Shown in pieces: positions 1-7,873 of a stretch of DNA of 23,173 nucleotides. Within the stretch, counting starts at the first letter, position 1; each line of letters begins with the position of its first letter. Under the pieces are notes generated by a model. That model was not told the origin of the DNA. It saw only the letters and a list, made by a program, of their open reading frames with translations, and searched no databases. Origin of the DNA: Ignavibacteriales bacterium (GTDB taxonomy: Bacteria; Bacteroidota; Ignavibacteria; Ignavibacteriales; Melioribacteraceae). Location of the stretch: assembly GCA_027080245.1 (NCBI GenBank), contig JALWSN010000258.1, positions 1 through 23,173 on the forward strand, given 5' to 3'. The translations under genes were made by a program, and so were the position numbers.

Positions 1-87
1 GGATAATAGTTTGGTCGTTACTTTTCGATTGTTCGAGTTGGAAATATTGTAAATTTCCTTGATGTAATCTTCCTGGGCTTTGTTCAT
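1..87 (-). CDS. DtxR/MntR-family metal-dependent repressor, N-terminal fragment (runs off left edge)
   Basis: The reverse complement opens with ATG at 87 and stays open for 29 codons to the window edge. The start reads MNKAQEDYIKEIYNIS, and KVTTKLLS follows shortly after. This matches the first helix and the beginning of the winged helix-turn-helix of DtxR/IdeR/MntR regulators, whose N-termini typically read 'xxxEDYLKxIYxL...V(S/T)TxxLA'. Such proteins bind DNA when loaded with Fe2+ or Mn2+ and repress metal uptake or oxidative-stress genes. The metal-binding and dimerisation parts lie outside the window, so the metal cannot be inferred. It diverges from mrp across 168 bases that hold two inverted repeats. 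With Mrp and Nfu next door and feoAB further along, an iron role is attractive but inferred. Confidence 0.72.
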   Translation of the reverse strand, partial: MNKAQEDYIKEIYNISNSNNRKVTTKLLS

Positions 88-124
88 TAGTTTCTCGCTA
101 TTATTAAAATAATTTTAATTTAAA

Positions 125-140
125 TTTAAGTATGCTTAAA
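125..140. promoter_or_regulatory. Inverted repeat TTTAAG-N4-CTTAAA, candidate operator
   Basis: Six-base arms TTTAAG (125-130) and CTTAAA (135-140) flank TATG. The site lies 38 bases upstream of the DtxR-like start codon in the divergent dtxR-mrp region. A second 6-4-6 repeat sits 30 bases away. The composition is AT-rich, so chance is a real possibility. Autoregulation by the adjacent DtxR-like protein is inference. Confidence 0.35.
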
Positions 141-154
141 ATAAAAATCAAGTA

Positions 155-170
155 GTTCTAATAATAGAAC
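155..170. promoter_or_regulatory. Inverted repeat GTTCTA-N4-TAGAAC, candidate operator
   Basis: Perfect six-base arms GTTCTA (155-160) and TAGAAC (165-170) flank ATAA. This has the same 6-4-6 geometry as the repeat at 125-140, with centres 30 bases (about three helical turns) apart. It lies 85 bases upstream of the mrp ATG. No regulator can be assigned from sequence alone. Confidence 0.35.
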
Positions 171-255
171 CTAAAGTTGTAGCAGAGCATCGAATCTATT
201 GTTATTATTTAAATTATTCTATATGTTTGAAATTCAAATTAAAGGAGTAAGTGAA

Positions 256-1350
256 ATGAGTTCCATTACAAGAGACGATGTATTAAAGGCGCTTAGCGCC
301 GTGCAGGATCCGGATTTGCACAAAGATCTTGTAACCCTTAATATGGTAAAGGATATTATTATTAATGGTAATAATATTTCCGTTACCATTGAATTAACCA
401 CGCCTTCGTGTCCGTTAACGGACAAAATAAAAATAGACAGTTACAATGCGTTAAAAGCGAGCTTTCCTCAGGCGGAAAAAATAGACGTAAAAATGGGAGC
501 TAAAGTGTTAGCGCACAAAAATGAAACAAAAGATTCAATGCTGCCGGGAGTTAAAAATACCATAGCTATTGCCAGCGGCAAAGGCGGAGTTGGCAAAAGC
601 ACCGTTGCGGTTAATCTTGCAATTGCTTTGGCGATGGACGGTGCAAAAGTAGGATTGTTAGACGCGGACGTTTACGGACCAAGCATTCCTTTAATGCTTG
701 GAGTAAAGGAGCAGCCGGAAGTAATTCAACAAGGAGGTGCTCAAAAGCTTGTCCCTATTGAGAATTTTAAAATCAAATTAATGTCGATTGGATTTTTGGT
801 AGACGACAGTACACCAGTAATTTGGCGAGGCGCAATGGCAAGCGGGGCTATTAAACAATTTATGTCCGACGTAGCCTGGGGCGATCTTGATTATTTAATT
901 TACGACCTGCCTCCCGGAACAGGCGACATTCAGCTTACGCTGGCTCAAACCATTCCATTAACCGGAGCTGTTATTGTAACTACGCCGCAAGAAGTTTCGT
1001 TGATTGACGCACGCAAAGGCTTGAAAATGTTCGAAAGAGTTAATGTTCCTACGCTGGGTCTTATTGAAAACATGAGTTATTTTATTGCTCCCGACACGGG
1101 CAAACGTTACGATATTTTCGGAAAGGGCGGCGGCGAAAAATTAGCCGGCGAGCTCAAAGTGCCTTTCTTAGGCGGTATTCCAATAAACACTAAAATTCGC
1201 GAAGGCGGGGATTCGGGAAAGCCTTTTGTTTTCGAATATCCCGATGCGGAAGAATCCAAAATTATTAGAGGAATCGCAAGAAATCTTGCGGCGCAAGTTA
1301 GCATTAAAAACGCTAATTTGAAACAGCCGAAAATTGAAATTTCTATCTAA
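256..1350 (+). CDS. mrp: Mrp/ApbC (NBP35-type) Fe-S cluster carrier P-loop ATPase
   Basis: 364 residues. Mrp/ApbC proteins carry or transfer [4Fe-4S] clusters to apo-enzymes in the cytoplasm. An N-terminal MIP18/DUF59 domain (about residues 5-85) contains the conserved TTPSCPL with C52. The ParA/MinD-like ATPase follows, with the deviant Walker A GKGGVGKST at 108-116 and IYDLPPGTGD in the Walker B/switch region. The start is ATG 256, preceded by AAGGAG at 242-247; an upstream in-frame TTG at 199 would add 19 poorly conserved residues. Unusually, the C-terminal CxxC that normally follows NMSYF is replaced by A278-P-D-T281. Downstream are a terminator-like hairpin and nfu, a second Fe-S gene. 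Identification is firm; cluster binding is uncertain because of the missing cysteines. Confidence 0.93.
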   Translation: MSSITRDDVLKALSAVQDPDLHKDLVTLNMVKDIIINGNNISVTIELTTPSCPLTDKIKIDSYNALKASFPQAEKIDVKMGAKVLAHKNETKDSMLPGVKNTIAIASGKGGVGKSTVAVNLAIALAMDGAKVGLLDADVYGPSIPLMLGVKEQPEVIQQGGAQKLVPIENFKIKLMSIGFLVDDSTPVIWRGAMASGAIKQFMSDVAWGDLDYLIYDLPPGTGDIQLTLAQTIPLTGAVIVTTPQEVSLIDARKGLKMFERVNVPTLGLIENMSYFIAPDTGKRYDIFGKGGGEKLAGELKVPFLGGIPINTKIREGGDSGKPFVFEYPDAEESKIIRGIARNLAAQVSIKNANLKQPKIEISI

Positions 1351-1367
1351 TTAAAATATTTTCAATT

Positions 1368-1395
1368 AAAGCCTCTGAATTTTTCAGGGGCTTTT
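1368..1395 (+). terminator. Intrinsic terminator-like hairpin between mrp and nfu
   Basis: A 12-bp stem runs from 1368-1379 against 1383-1394 (AAGCCTCTGA with TCAGGGGCTT, one G-U pair) around a three-base loop. It ends in a short TTTT and then AAATTT. It begins 17 bases after the mrp stop and ends about 20 bases before the nfu start. The U-tract is short, so termination may be partial. Confidence 0.7.
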
Positions 1396-1414
1396 AAATT
1401 TAATAAAGTTAGAA

Positions 1415-1654
1415 TTGAACGAAGAACTTTTTCAGAAGGTTAACGAAAAACTTAGAGAAATAAGCCCTTTCCTTGAGGTGGACGAGGGAGGAGTTGAATT
1501 AATTGACGTTAACGAAACCGGTATTGTTAAAGTTAAACTTACGGGCGCGTGCGAGAATTGCCCAATGTCCTCTCTTACCCTCAGAGCAGGAATCGAAAGA
1601 GCTTTAATTAAGGAAATACCGCAAGTTAAAAGAGTGGAAGCCGTAAATCTTTAA
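1415..1654 (+). CDS. NifU C-terminal (Nfu-type) Fe-S scaffold/carrier protein
   Basis: 79 residues, the size of a stand-alone Nfu domain. The protein shows the Nfu signature GACENCPMSS with C46 and C49 (CxxC). Two subunits normally bridge one [4Fe-4S] cluster through this pair for delivery to target enzymes. The N-terminal part (EVDEGGVELIDV) fits the conserved Nfu beta strands. The only plausible start is TTG at 1415; no ATG or GTG precedes the conserved region in frame, and no strong Shine-Dalgarno sequence is visible. It sits 64 bases after mrp behind a hairpin terminator and 18 bases before tpiA. Its pairing with Mrp suggests joint work in Fe-S assembly. Family assignment is secure; the exact start is less so. 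Confidence 0.88.
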   Translation: MNEELFQKVNEKLREISPFLEVDEGGVELIDVNETGIVKVKLTGACENCPMSSLTLRAGIERALIKEIPQVKRVEAVNL

Positions 1655-1672
1655 TAATTACGAGGCGTTCAA

Positions 1673-2428
1673 ATGAGAAAAAAAATTGTAGCCGGAAATT
1701 GGAAAATGCACAAAACTTTACCGGAAGCAATTGAGCTTGTTTCCGAATTAAAAAACAAGTTGCAAAATTTTCAACCTGCTTGCGATGTAATAATTTTCCC
1801 GCCCTTTGTTAATCTCGAATCAGTAAGCGAGTTACTGAAAGATAGCCCAATTCATTTGGGCGCACAAAATATGCACTTCGAAGAAAGCGGAGCCTTTACG
1901 GGCGAGATTTCCGCCGATATGTTAAAATCCGTAGGCGCAGAGTTCGTGATTATTGGACATTCGGAAAGGAGGCATATTTTTAACGAGCCAGACGAGTGGA
2001 TTAATGAAAAAGTGAAAAGGGCTTTGAAAAAAGGACTAAAGCCAATTCTTTGCATCGGAGAAAAGCTTGAAGAGCGTGAAGAAGGCTTAACCGAAAAAGT
2101 GTTGAGGCGTCAGGTGATTGAAGGGCTAAAGGGAATTTCCAGCGAAGCGATTAAAAACATTGTAATTGCTTACGAACCTGTTTGGGCAATTGGCACGGGC
2201 AAAACCGCTGCGCCTCAAGAAGCCGATTCGGCGCATGCTTTTGTTCGCGCTATTATTACAGAACTTTACGACTCCGATGTGGCGCAAAGCCTTACAATTC
2301 AATACGGCGGAAGTGTTAAGCCTAACAACGCAAAAGATTTGCTTTCGCAGCCAAATATCGACGGAGCGTTGGTGGGAGGCGCTTGTTTGAAAGCCGATTC
2401 TTTTATTGAAATTATTAAATCGGCTTAG
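1673..2428 (+). CDS. tpiA: Triosephosphate isomerase
   Basis: 251 residues, normal TIM length. The enzyme interconverts dihydroxyacetone phosphate and glyceraldehyde 3-phosphate in glycolysis and gluconeogenesis. All active-site elements are visible: GNWKMHKT with N9 and K11, the electrophilic histidine in IIGHSERR (H96), the general base in AYEPVWAIGTGKTA (E168, followed by the flexible phosphate-gripping loop), and the phosphate-binding YGGSVKPNN and GALVGGACL near the C-terminus. The ATG is preceded by a GAGG-type ribosome site. It follows nfu closely, so the two may be cotranscribed, although they have no metabolic link. The last four bases overlap the end of the convergent acetyltransferase gene. 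Confidence 0.98.
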   Translation: MRKKIVAGNWKMHKTLPEAIELVSELKNKLQNFQPACDVIIFPPFVNLESVSELLKDSPIHLGAQNMHFEESGAFTGEISADMLKSVGAEFVIIGHSERRHIFNEPDEWINEKVKRALKKGLKPILCIGEKLEEREEGLTEKVLRRQVIEGLKGISSEAIKNIVIAYEPVWAIGTGKTAAPQEADSAHAFVRAIITELYDSDVAQSLTIQYGGSVKPNNAKDLLSQPNIDGALVGGACLKADSFIEIIKSA

Positions 2429-2904
2429 TTGTCTTTCCCCAAATATTTGCCGAATAAAAGTAAGTCGTTCCCGCGGGAATAGAAATCCGTTATTTGTGTG
2501 AGAATGGAGTAGTTGTTTCGAAAGTAAAAATTTCGCGTAGTTTGAAATTTGTTTTTGCCGGAAACTTCGATTAAAATCCAGCTTCCGTTATTCTCTTTTA
2601 CGAAATTTTCCGCATGAGATAATAATCGTCTTCCAACACTATTGTCCTGATGCGCAGGGTCGACGGCAATCCAATAAAGGTCGAAAACGCCGTCGGTTAA
2701 AGCTCTTTTACCAATGCAATAGTAGCCGGTGATTGAATCTTTGTCCTCGTGAACAAATATCTTTAACGATTTCAAAAAAGGGTTTAATACCGCTTCCTCT
2801 ATTATTTCATTGGCGGAAGATTTAAGCTTCTCGTCAAAAATTTCTATTTTATCGACAATGCTTTTTAGCGCTTGAATATCTTGCTTGCAAGCTTCTCTGA
2901 TCAT
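2425..2904 (-). CDS. GNAT-family N-acetyltransferase
   Basis: 159 residues with the GNAT fold pattern. A central strand (DLYWIAVDP) is followed by the acetyl-CoA pyrophosphate loop QDNSVGRRLL at 86-95, and a late aromatic motif RNFYFRNNY fits the last GNAT helix-strand. In the usual Q/RxxGxG/A loop the first glycine is Ser89 here while G91 is kept, a tolerated variant. GNAT enzymes transfer acetyl from acetyl-CoA to amines; the substrate cannot be read. The ATG at 2904 has AAGGAC upstream. The 3' end overlaps tpiA by four bases (convergent), and the gene follows recG on the same strand after 128 bases, so cotranscription is possible but not certain. Confidence 0.85.
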   Translation of the reverse strand: MIREACKQDIQALKSIVDKIEIFDEKLKSSANEIIEEAVLNPFLKSLKIFVHEDKDSITGYYCIGKRALTDGVFDLYWIAVDPAHQDNSVGRRLLSHAENFVKENNGSWILIEVSGKNKFQTTRNFYFRNNYSILTQITDFYSRGNDLLLFGKYLGKDN

Positions 2905-3032
2905 ATGAATAAGTCCTTTAAAATTGAACTACAAAATTATTACAATAAAAATCTTAAGACAAATATTTTGAATGTTAATTTTTTCACCTCATAAAATTAA
3001 ATTCCCGTGTCGCGTTAAATTTACAAGCATGG

Positions 3033-5210
3033 TTAGCCTATTTCAGCAAAGCGTAAGCTGGCAGAATATTTTTTCGTTATTATTTTTTTGATTAAAGAAT
3101 TTTCTTGTTTGGAAAGGAAGGGATCGTTTTTAATCAAATTAAAAGCTGCGTCTTTGGCGGAAATTAAAATCGCCTTATCCTCGGCTAAATTAGCGAAGCG
3201 TAAAGATGGGAAGCCGCTCTGTTCCGGACCGAAAATGTTTCCCGGTCCTCGTAATTTCAAGTCGATTTCAGCAAGTTTGAATCCGTCAGAATAGTCCTCC
3301 ATAGATTTTAAGCGAATAAAGGATTTGTATTTTTCTTTCTCTTTTTTCGACAAATAATTAATGTCTAATTTGTTACGCGAGTAGTTTTTTAAGTATTCAT
3401 CTTTTGTAATTAAAATGCAATAGGATTGTTCGCCGCCTCTGCCCACTCTTCCGCGAAGTTGGTGAAGCTGTGAAAGTCCGAAACGGAAGGCGTCGTTTAT
3501 TACCATTATTGTTGCGTTTGGAACGTCTATGCCCACCTCGATAACAGTGGTTGAAATTAAAACGTCAAATTCTTTTTTTACAAATTTTAACATTATTTCT
3601 TCTTTTTCCTGCCAATTTAATCTACCGTGAATAAGTCCGACGTTAAAATTTTTAAACTCTGTTTCTTTTAATTTTTCGAAATATTTTTCCGCGGCTTTTA
3701 ACTCAAGTTTTTCGGATTCTTCGACGAGAGGGTAAACGATGAAAGCCTGTCTGCCTTCGGAAATTTTTTCCCTAATAAAGTTAAATATTTTTGGAAGATT
3801 CGATTCTCCGCGTAACAAAGTTACGGCTGGTTTTCTTCCCGGAGGAAGCGCGTCGATTGTAGAAACGTCGAGGTCGCCGTAAACTGTCATTGTTAAAGTT
3901 CGCGGAATTGGAGTGGCGGTCATTATTAGCGCATCCGGGCTAATCCCTTTTTTTATTAGCGTGAAACGCTGCAATACTCCGAAGCGGTGTTGTTCATCAA
4001 TAATTACGAGGCCCAGGTTTCTGAAAATTACTTTTTCTTCAAAGAGCGCATGAGTACCTATGATTAACTGCGCTTTACCTTCCTCAATAAAATCAAGCGT
4101 TTCCTGCCTGTGGAGGCGTTTTTGCCCCCCAATTAAAAGGGTTGTCTCGATGTCTAAAACATCTAACAGTGCTTTTATTTTTCTGTAATGCTGGTCGGCT
4201 AATATTTCGGTTGGCGCCATTAAAGCCGCTTGGTAGCCATTTGTTATTGCTATTATTGCCGCAATTGTTGCTACTATTGTTTTTCCGCTCCCAACGTCGC
4301 CTTGTAATAATCTGCTCATTGGTTTGGGGCTTTGCATGTCGAGTTTAATTTCGCGCAACACTTTTAATTGCGCTTGGGTTAATTCGAAAGGCAGAGAGTT
4401 AAGAAATTCCTTAATCGGTTTGGAGTAAACTTTAAAGGATATTCCTCTGGTTTGATTTTTAATTTTCGATTTACGTAAAGCCACTAACAATTCGATGTAA
4501 AACAACTCTTCAAATTTGAATCGATCAAGAGCAAGCTTAAGTATTTTAGGGCTTTGCGGAAAGTGAACGTTTTTTAACGCCGTCGTAATCGGTAAAAGAT
4601 TGTTGCTTTTTAAAATATTTTCCGGTAGAGTTTCTTCAACAAAATCCAAAAATTTTTCAATTGCGTTTTTAATGATTTTTCTCAGTCCTATTATTCCAAG
4701 GTGTGCGGCTTTAAACTCCTTGGAAATACGATAGAACGGAATTATTTTGCCCGTGTTCAGGAAATCGGCGCTTTCTTTTTGAGTGAGCAAATCAAAATCG
4801 GGATGCGCGAATTGTAAGTGACCGTATCGCGTTATTACCGGTTTGGCGGAAATAGCGTATTGTTCTCCTTCATTAAAATATTCTTTAAAATATTTAATTC
4901 CTTGAAACCAAATAGTTTCAAAATATTCGTCATCGCTTAAAAAAAGAACTTTCATTATTTGCTTTCTTCCGTACCTGATTATTTCTCGCTCAACAACTCG
5001 GCCGAAAACCGTCACTTCCCCGTCGTAGCCGTTCCTCACAAGCCTGAGTATTTCCCTAACGCTTAGAATGGCGGAGCGATCAATGTATTTTGTAGGGAAA
5101 TAATAAAGCAGGTCTTCAACGGATTTAATTCCCGCTTTCTCAAATTTTTCCGCTCGTGCTGGTCCTACGGCTTTTACAAATTTTATTGGCGTGGAAGCTA
5201 ACTTGCTCAT
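3033..5210 (-). CDS. recG: ATP-dependent DNA helicase RecG
   Basis: RecG is a superfamily 2 helicase that reverses stalled replication forks and branch-migrates Holliday junctions. With ATG at 5210 the protein has 725 residues, slightly long for RecG (about 690-700). The N-terminal wedge/OB region opens with the conserved TPIKFVKAVGPARAEKF. Helicase motifs follow in order: Walker A GDVGSGKT (304-311), DEQH (405-408), TATPIPRTL, then in the second lobe STTVIEVGIDVPNAT and QLHQLRGRVGRG, and the RecG C-terminal LKLRGPGNIFG. A TTG four codons upstream (5222) is an alternative start; neither has a strong ribosome site. It lies 125 bases downstream of the DUF4922 gene on the same strand, with no functional link. 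Confidence 0.97.
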   Translation of the reverse strand: MSKLASTPIKFVKAVGPARAEKFEKAGIKSVEDLLYYFPTKYIDRSAILSVREILRLVRNGYDGEVTVFGRVVEREIIRYGRKQIMKVLFLSDDEYFETIWFQGIKYFKEYFNEGEQYAISAKPVITRYGHLQFAHPDFDLLTQKESADFLNTGKIIPFYRISKEFKAAHLGIIGLRKIIKNAIEKFLDFVEETLPENILKSNNLLPITTALKNVHFPQSPKILKLALDRFKFEELFYIELLVALRKSKIKNQTRGISFKVYSKPIKEFLNSLPFELTQAQLKVLREIKLDMQSPKPMSRLLQGDVGSGKTIVATIAAIIAITNGYQAALMAPTEILADQHYRKIKALLDVLDIETTLLIGGQKRLHRQETLDFIEEGKAQLIIGTHALFEEKVIFRNLGLVIIDEQHRFGVLQRFTLIKKGISPDALIMTATPIPRTLTMTVYGDLDVSTIDALPPGRKPAVTLLRGESNLPKIFNFIREKISEGRQAFIVYPLVEESEKLELKAAEKYFEKLKETEFKNFNVGLIHGRLNWQEKEEIMLKFVKKEFDVLISTTVIEVGIDVPNATIMVINDAFRFGLSQLHQLRGRVGRGGEQSYCILITKDEYLKNYSRNKLDINYLSKKEKEKYKSFIRLKSMEDYSDGFKLAEIDLKLRGPGNIFGPEQSGFPSLRFANLAEDKAILISAKDAAFNLIKNDPFLSKQENSLIKKIITKKYSASLRFAEIG

Positions 5211-5335
5211 TTTTTCGGTCAATTTATTAAAGTCAAAAAAATTAAAATACTGTTCGTTAATTTAATGAATCAAAATATTAGCAAAAGAAATGAGACGGCG
5301 CGAATTATTGTTTGAATAATTTGAAAATTAGTAAA

Positions 5336-6328
5336 TTATTTTAACATGTTCAAAAGCCTTTCATATTTTGATTGCGTGATAGTAACTTGCGCGAAAGCTT
5401 TTGTTAACAGGACTTTCGTAATGCGATCAAAGTCCGCCTCTCTCGGGAAAATACAAACGCCGCCGAAATCAACCGCGGCGGGACTAAAAATTATTCTTTC
5501 GGGTTCTTCTAAAAAATAAAAATCAGGGCGATGTTTTTCCCTCGGAAAGAGAAAGACTTGCCAAACATCATTCCGGTAATAAGCAATAATATTAAGCATT
5601 GTCTCGTCTTCATGCGGATTTATTAAGCTCAGTATTTCCATGATTTCATTAAATAGTTGTACTGATTGTCTAAAAGAATTCGATTCTAAAAGAATAAAAT
5701 TTCTCAGATACTTTTTTGAGTAAAATATTCTGGATTCTTCTATTGTTTTCAAAGGAAAAATATTTTTTTTGAGCAACTTTTCTTTTTCGTAATCCAGCGG
5801 TAAAAAGCCAAGATTGCCTGCCTGAAAATGGAGATGATCCGGAGCGGATGCGCCGGAAGCCGGACCGTTATAAAATACGACGAAACTGTCTCCCAACTCT
5901 TTTGTTAATAATAGCATTTCTTCGAAATGCGAACCAATACGTTGAGGTTGGTGTTTTAGGGAAGCGATTGTAAAATGTTCGTTAAAAATTGGGAAAGGAT
6001 TTGCAAGGATTAAATAATTATCGTTGAATTTTATTCCTTTTTGTTCTAACGGTAAATTTTTTTCGCAAAGGAAACATTTCCTGTTTTTGATTGAAGCTTT
6101 ATCTACTTTTGCCGAAGCGGAAAGTATCCTTTCCTTATTGAATTGGGCTTTTAATTGAAAACCGTTGAAATTAAAAATTTTAATTTCCGCGCCCTTAAGC
6201 GAGTCGTAACCTTTTTTTAATTGTTGCCATGTGGATTTTTGTTGCAATAACAGGGCTTTTGCCAGTCCGCTTAGTCCGTCGCCTTTAATAAAAGGAGTTA
6301 ATTCTTCCTTGGAAATATCTCTACTCAT
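5336..6328 (-). CDS. DUF4922 protein, GalT/HIT-superfamily-like nucleotidyltransferase or phosphorylase
   Basis: 330 residues. The centre holds APDHLHFQAG (about 162-171), with H165-L-H167-F-Q169 matching the HxHxQ active site of GalT/HIT proteins and in particular the HLHFQ of GDP-L-galactose phosphorylases. Upstream are CFLC (C85, C88), as in the zinc site of GalT-like enzymes, and NPFPIFNEHFTI, the usual substrate-pocket strand. From memory this is the Bacteroidota DUF4922 family, which has no established reaction that I know. The histidines suggest nucleotidyl transfer or phosphorolysis of an NDP-sugar, or hydrolysis/adenylylation of a dinucleotide. The start codon lies inside the end of the upstream glycosyltransferase gene (8-base overlap), so translation is probably coupled and the two products likely act in one pathway. 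Confidence 0.78.
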   Translation of the reverse strand: MSRDISKEELTPFIKGDGLSGLAKALLLQQKSTWQQLKKGYDSLKGAEIKIFNFNGFQLKAQFNKERILSASAKVDKASIKNRKCFLCEKNLPLEQKGIKFNDNYLILANPFPIFNEHFTIASLKHQPQRIGSHFEEMLLLTKELGDSFVVFYNGPASGASAPDHLHFQAGNLGFLPLDYEKEKLLKKNIFPLKTIEESRIFYSKKYLRNFILLESNSFRQSVQLFNEIMEILSLINPHEDETMLNIIAYYRNDVWQVFLFPREKHRPDFYFLEEPERIIFSPAAVDFGGVCIFPREADFDRITKVLLTKAFAQVTITQSKYERLLNMLK

Positions 6329-7787
6329 TGCCTTCGTTTAAAGCTTTACGCGCTAATATTTCAATCGTTCTGATTGAATCTTTGTAAAGATTGTACTCGT
6401 TTAATTTTTCGATTGGCAAGTCGTTGTCCGTATTGTTTTCCCAGCGCCGGCAGTAATAGAGGGGCTCGAATATTCTCGCGATTTTGTAACGTCTGCTAAT
6501 TGCCAAACCTACTGCGTAATCTTCACCATAGCTAACATTAGGAAAACGAACATTCCTGATAATAGGAGTATAGAAAGCTCTTGGCGCACCAAAGCCATTT
6601 ATTCGTAAGGCGTTGTTGTGCCCATTTTCTTGCGTCCATTCATCATGGAGAATATCTCCCGGTGGAATTTTTTCAAAGTTGAAATTAGTTAACGTGTAAG
6701 AACCAATTACCATTGCGGCTTGTTCTTTGTAAAAAGCGTCAACAATTTTTTGTAGCGTCTGTTCGTCTTTATAAACGTCGTCGCTGTCTAACTGAACGGC
6801 AAACTTACCGCAACGGTAATCGTTAATTGCAACGTTCCAGCACCCGCCAATTCCCAAATCTTTTCTTTCGGGAACAATTTGAATTACTCTTTTGTCGACG
6901 GCGCTGAATCCTTCTATTACTTCTTTTGTTCCGTCCGTTGAATGATTGTTAACGACTATTACGTTAAAATTAAAATTCGCGGTTTGCGAAAGCGCCGATT
7001 TTATTGCTGCTCCTATTGTTTGAACTCTGTTTTTTACCGGTATTATTACTGAAGCTTCAACAGGAAAGTTGTCGTCGAAATATTCAATTATTGAACCATG
7101 GTTCAAAAAAGCGCCGATTCTTTTAAGATGATTTGTAAAAGCGGTTTCCATTTCTTTTTGTATTGTTCTGTTATCAGCCTTCACGTAATCAAATTGTTTT
7201 TGCCCGGATTTTCGGAAGTCAATTCTGTTCAATGAATAAAGGGGTTCGCGAACATGAAACAATTTGAAATTCTCTGAAATCTTTAATCTTAAATCGTACC
7301 AACCTGCGAAGCGGAAATCGGGTTCTTTATTTATCCGTAAAATTTTTAGCGCGTTGCGGTTGATTGTTACCAAAGCGCCAAAATCAAATTCGTCGCGCAC
7401 GCTTCCAATTTGATAATCAATTAGCGGTTTGTTTTGCCGCCTGTCTTTGCCCTTTAGGTAATAATCGGAGTAAATAATCCCGCTGTTTGTCTGTTCGATT
7501 ATTTCACTAATTCTTTCGAAGCAAAACTGTCCAGCTTCAAATCCTTCATGTTCAAATAACAAAGCAGTATGATTTTCACCCGATTCTTTAATTATTTCAT
7601 TAAATGTTTTTGACGAAAAAAAAGATTCGGTGAATATTGCTTCTGCCCCTTTTAATTGCGAGTAGTCACCTTTTTTTGTTAAAACATATATTTTATTAAG
7701 CCGACTTTCTTTTCTTAGTTTAATTAGTAATTCGTTAGAGACTTCATCGTGTTGTTCAAAAATAAATAAATTAATTTTACGATTCAA
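6321..7787 (-). CDS. GT2-family glycosyltransferase with an extra N-terminal GT-A-like half
   Basis: 488 residues, no signal peptide or membrane segment, so cytoplasmic. The C-terminal half (about 240-480) is a typical GT-A enzyme: ASVIIPVKNRVQTIGAAI at the nucleotide-sugar end, VVNNHSTDGT, and the metal-binding LDSDD with D334, D336 and D337. The N-terminal 230 residues also look like a GT-A domain remnant (GIIYSDYYLKG, DEFDFGALVTINR, FAGWYDLRLK) but show no DxD, so they are probably non-catalytic. The start is TTG at 7787 with a GGGG stretch upstream; no ATG is available near the N-terminus. It overlaps the DUF4922 gene, and this pairing resembles one I recall from Bacteroidota genomes. Donor and acceptor are unknown. 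Confidence 0.82.
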   Translation of the reverse strand: MNRKINLFIFEQHDEVSNELLIKLRKESRLNKIYVLTKKGDYSQLKGAEAIFTESFFSSKTFNEIIKESGENHTALLFEHEGFEAGQFCFERISEIIEQTNSGIIYSDYYLKGKDRRQNKPLIDYQIGSVRDEFDFGALVTINRNALKILRINKEPDFRFAGWYDLRLKISENFKLFHVREPLYSLNRIDFRKSGQKQFDYVKADNRTIQKEMETAFTNHLKRIGAFLNHGSIIEYFDDNFPVEASVIIPVKNRVQTIGAAIKSALSQTANFNFNVIVVNNHSTDGTKEVIEGFSAVDKRVIQIVPERKDLGIGGCWNVAINDYRCGKFAVQLDSDDVYKDEQTLQKIVDAFYKEQAAMVIGSYTLTNFNFEKIPPGDILHDEWTQENGHNNALRINGFGAPRAFYTPIIRNVRFPNVSYGEDYAVGLAISRRYKIARIFEPLYYCRRWENNTDNDLPIEKLNEYNLYKDSIRTIEILARKALNEGNE

Positions 7788-7873
7788 TTAATACCCCGTT
7801 AGTTGTTTTGAAGCTTAAAAATATTTAAGCACAAAGATAAAAACATTGTTACAATTTTCATAAGAGTTTTAAT

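Noticed and set aside
199..255. N-terminal extension of mrp from TTG 199
   Set aside because: AAGGAG at 242-247 is ideally placed for ATG 256, and the extra residues are hydrophobic AT-rich translation without family similarity.
4142..4348. Leucine-rich plus-strand ORF inside recG
   Set aside because: It lies opposite the intact RecG helicase core and its leucine runs are a frame shadow; no independent signals.
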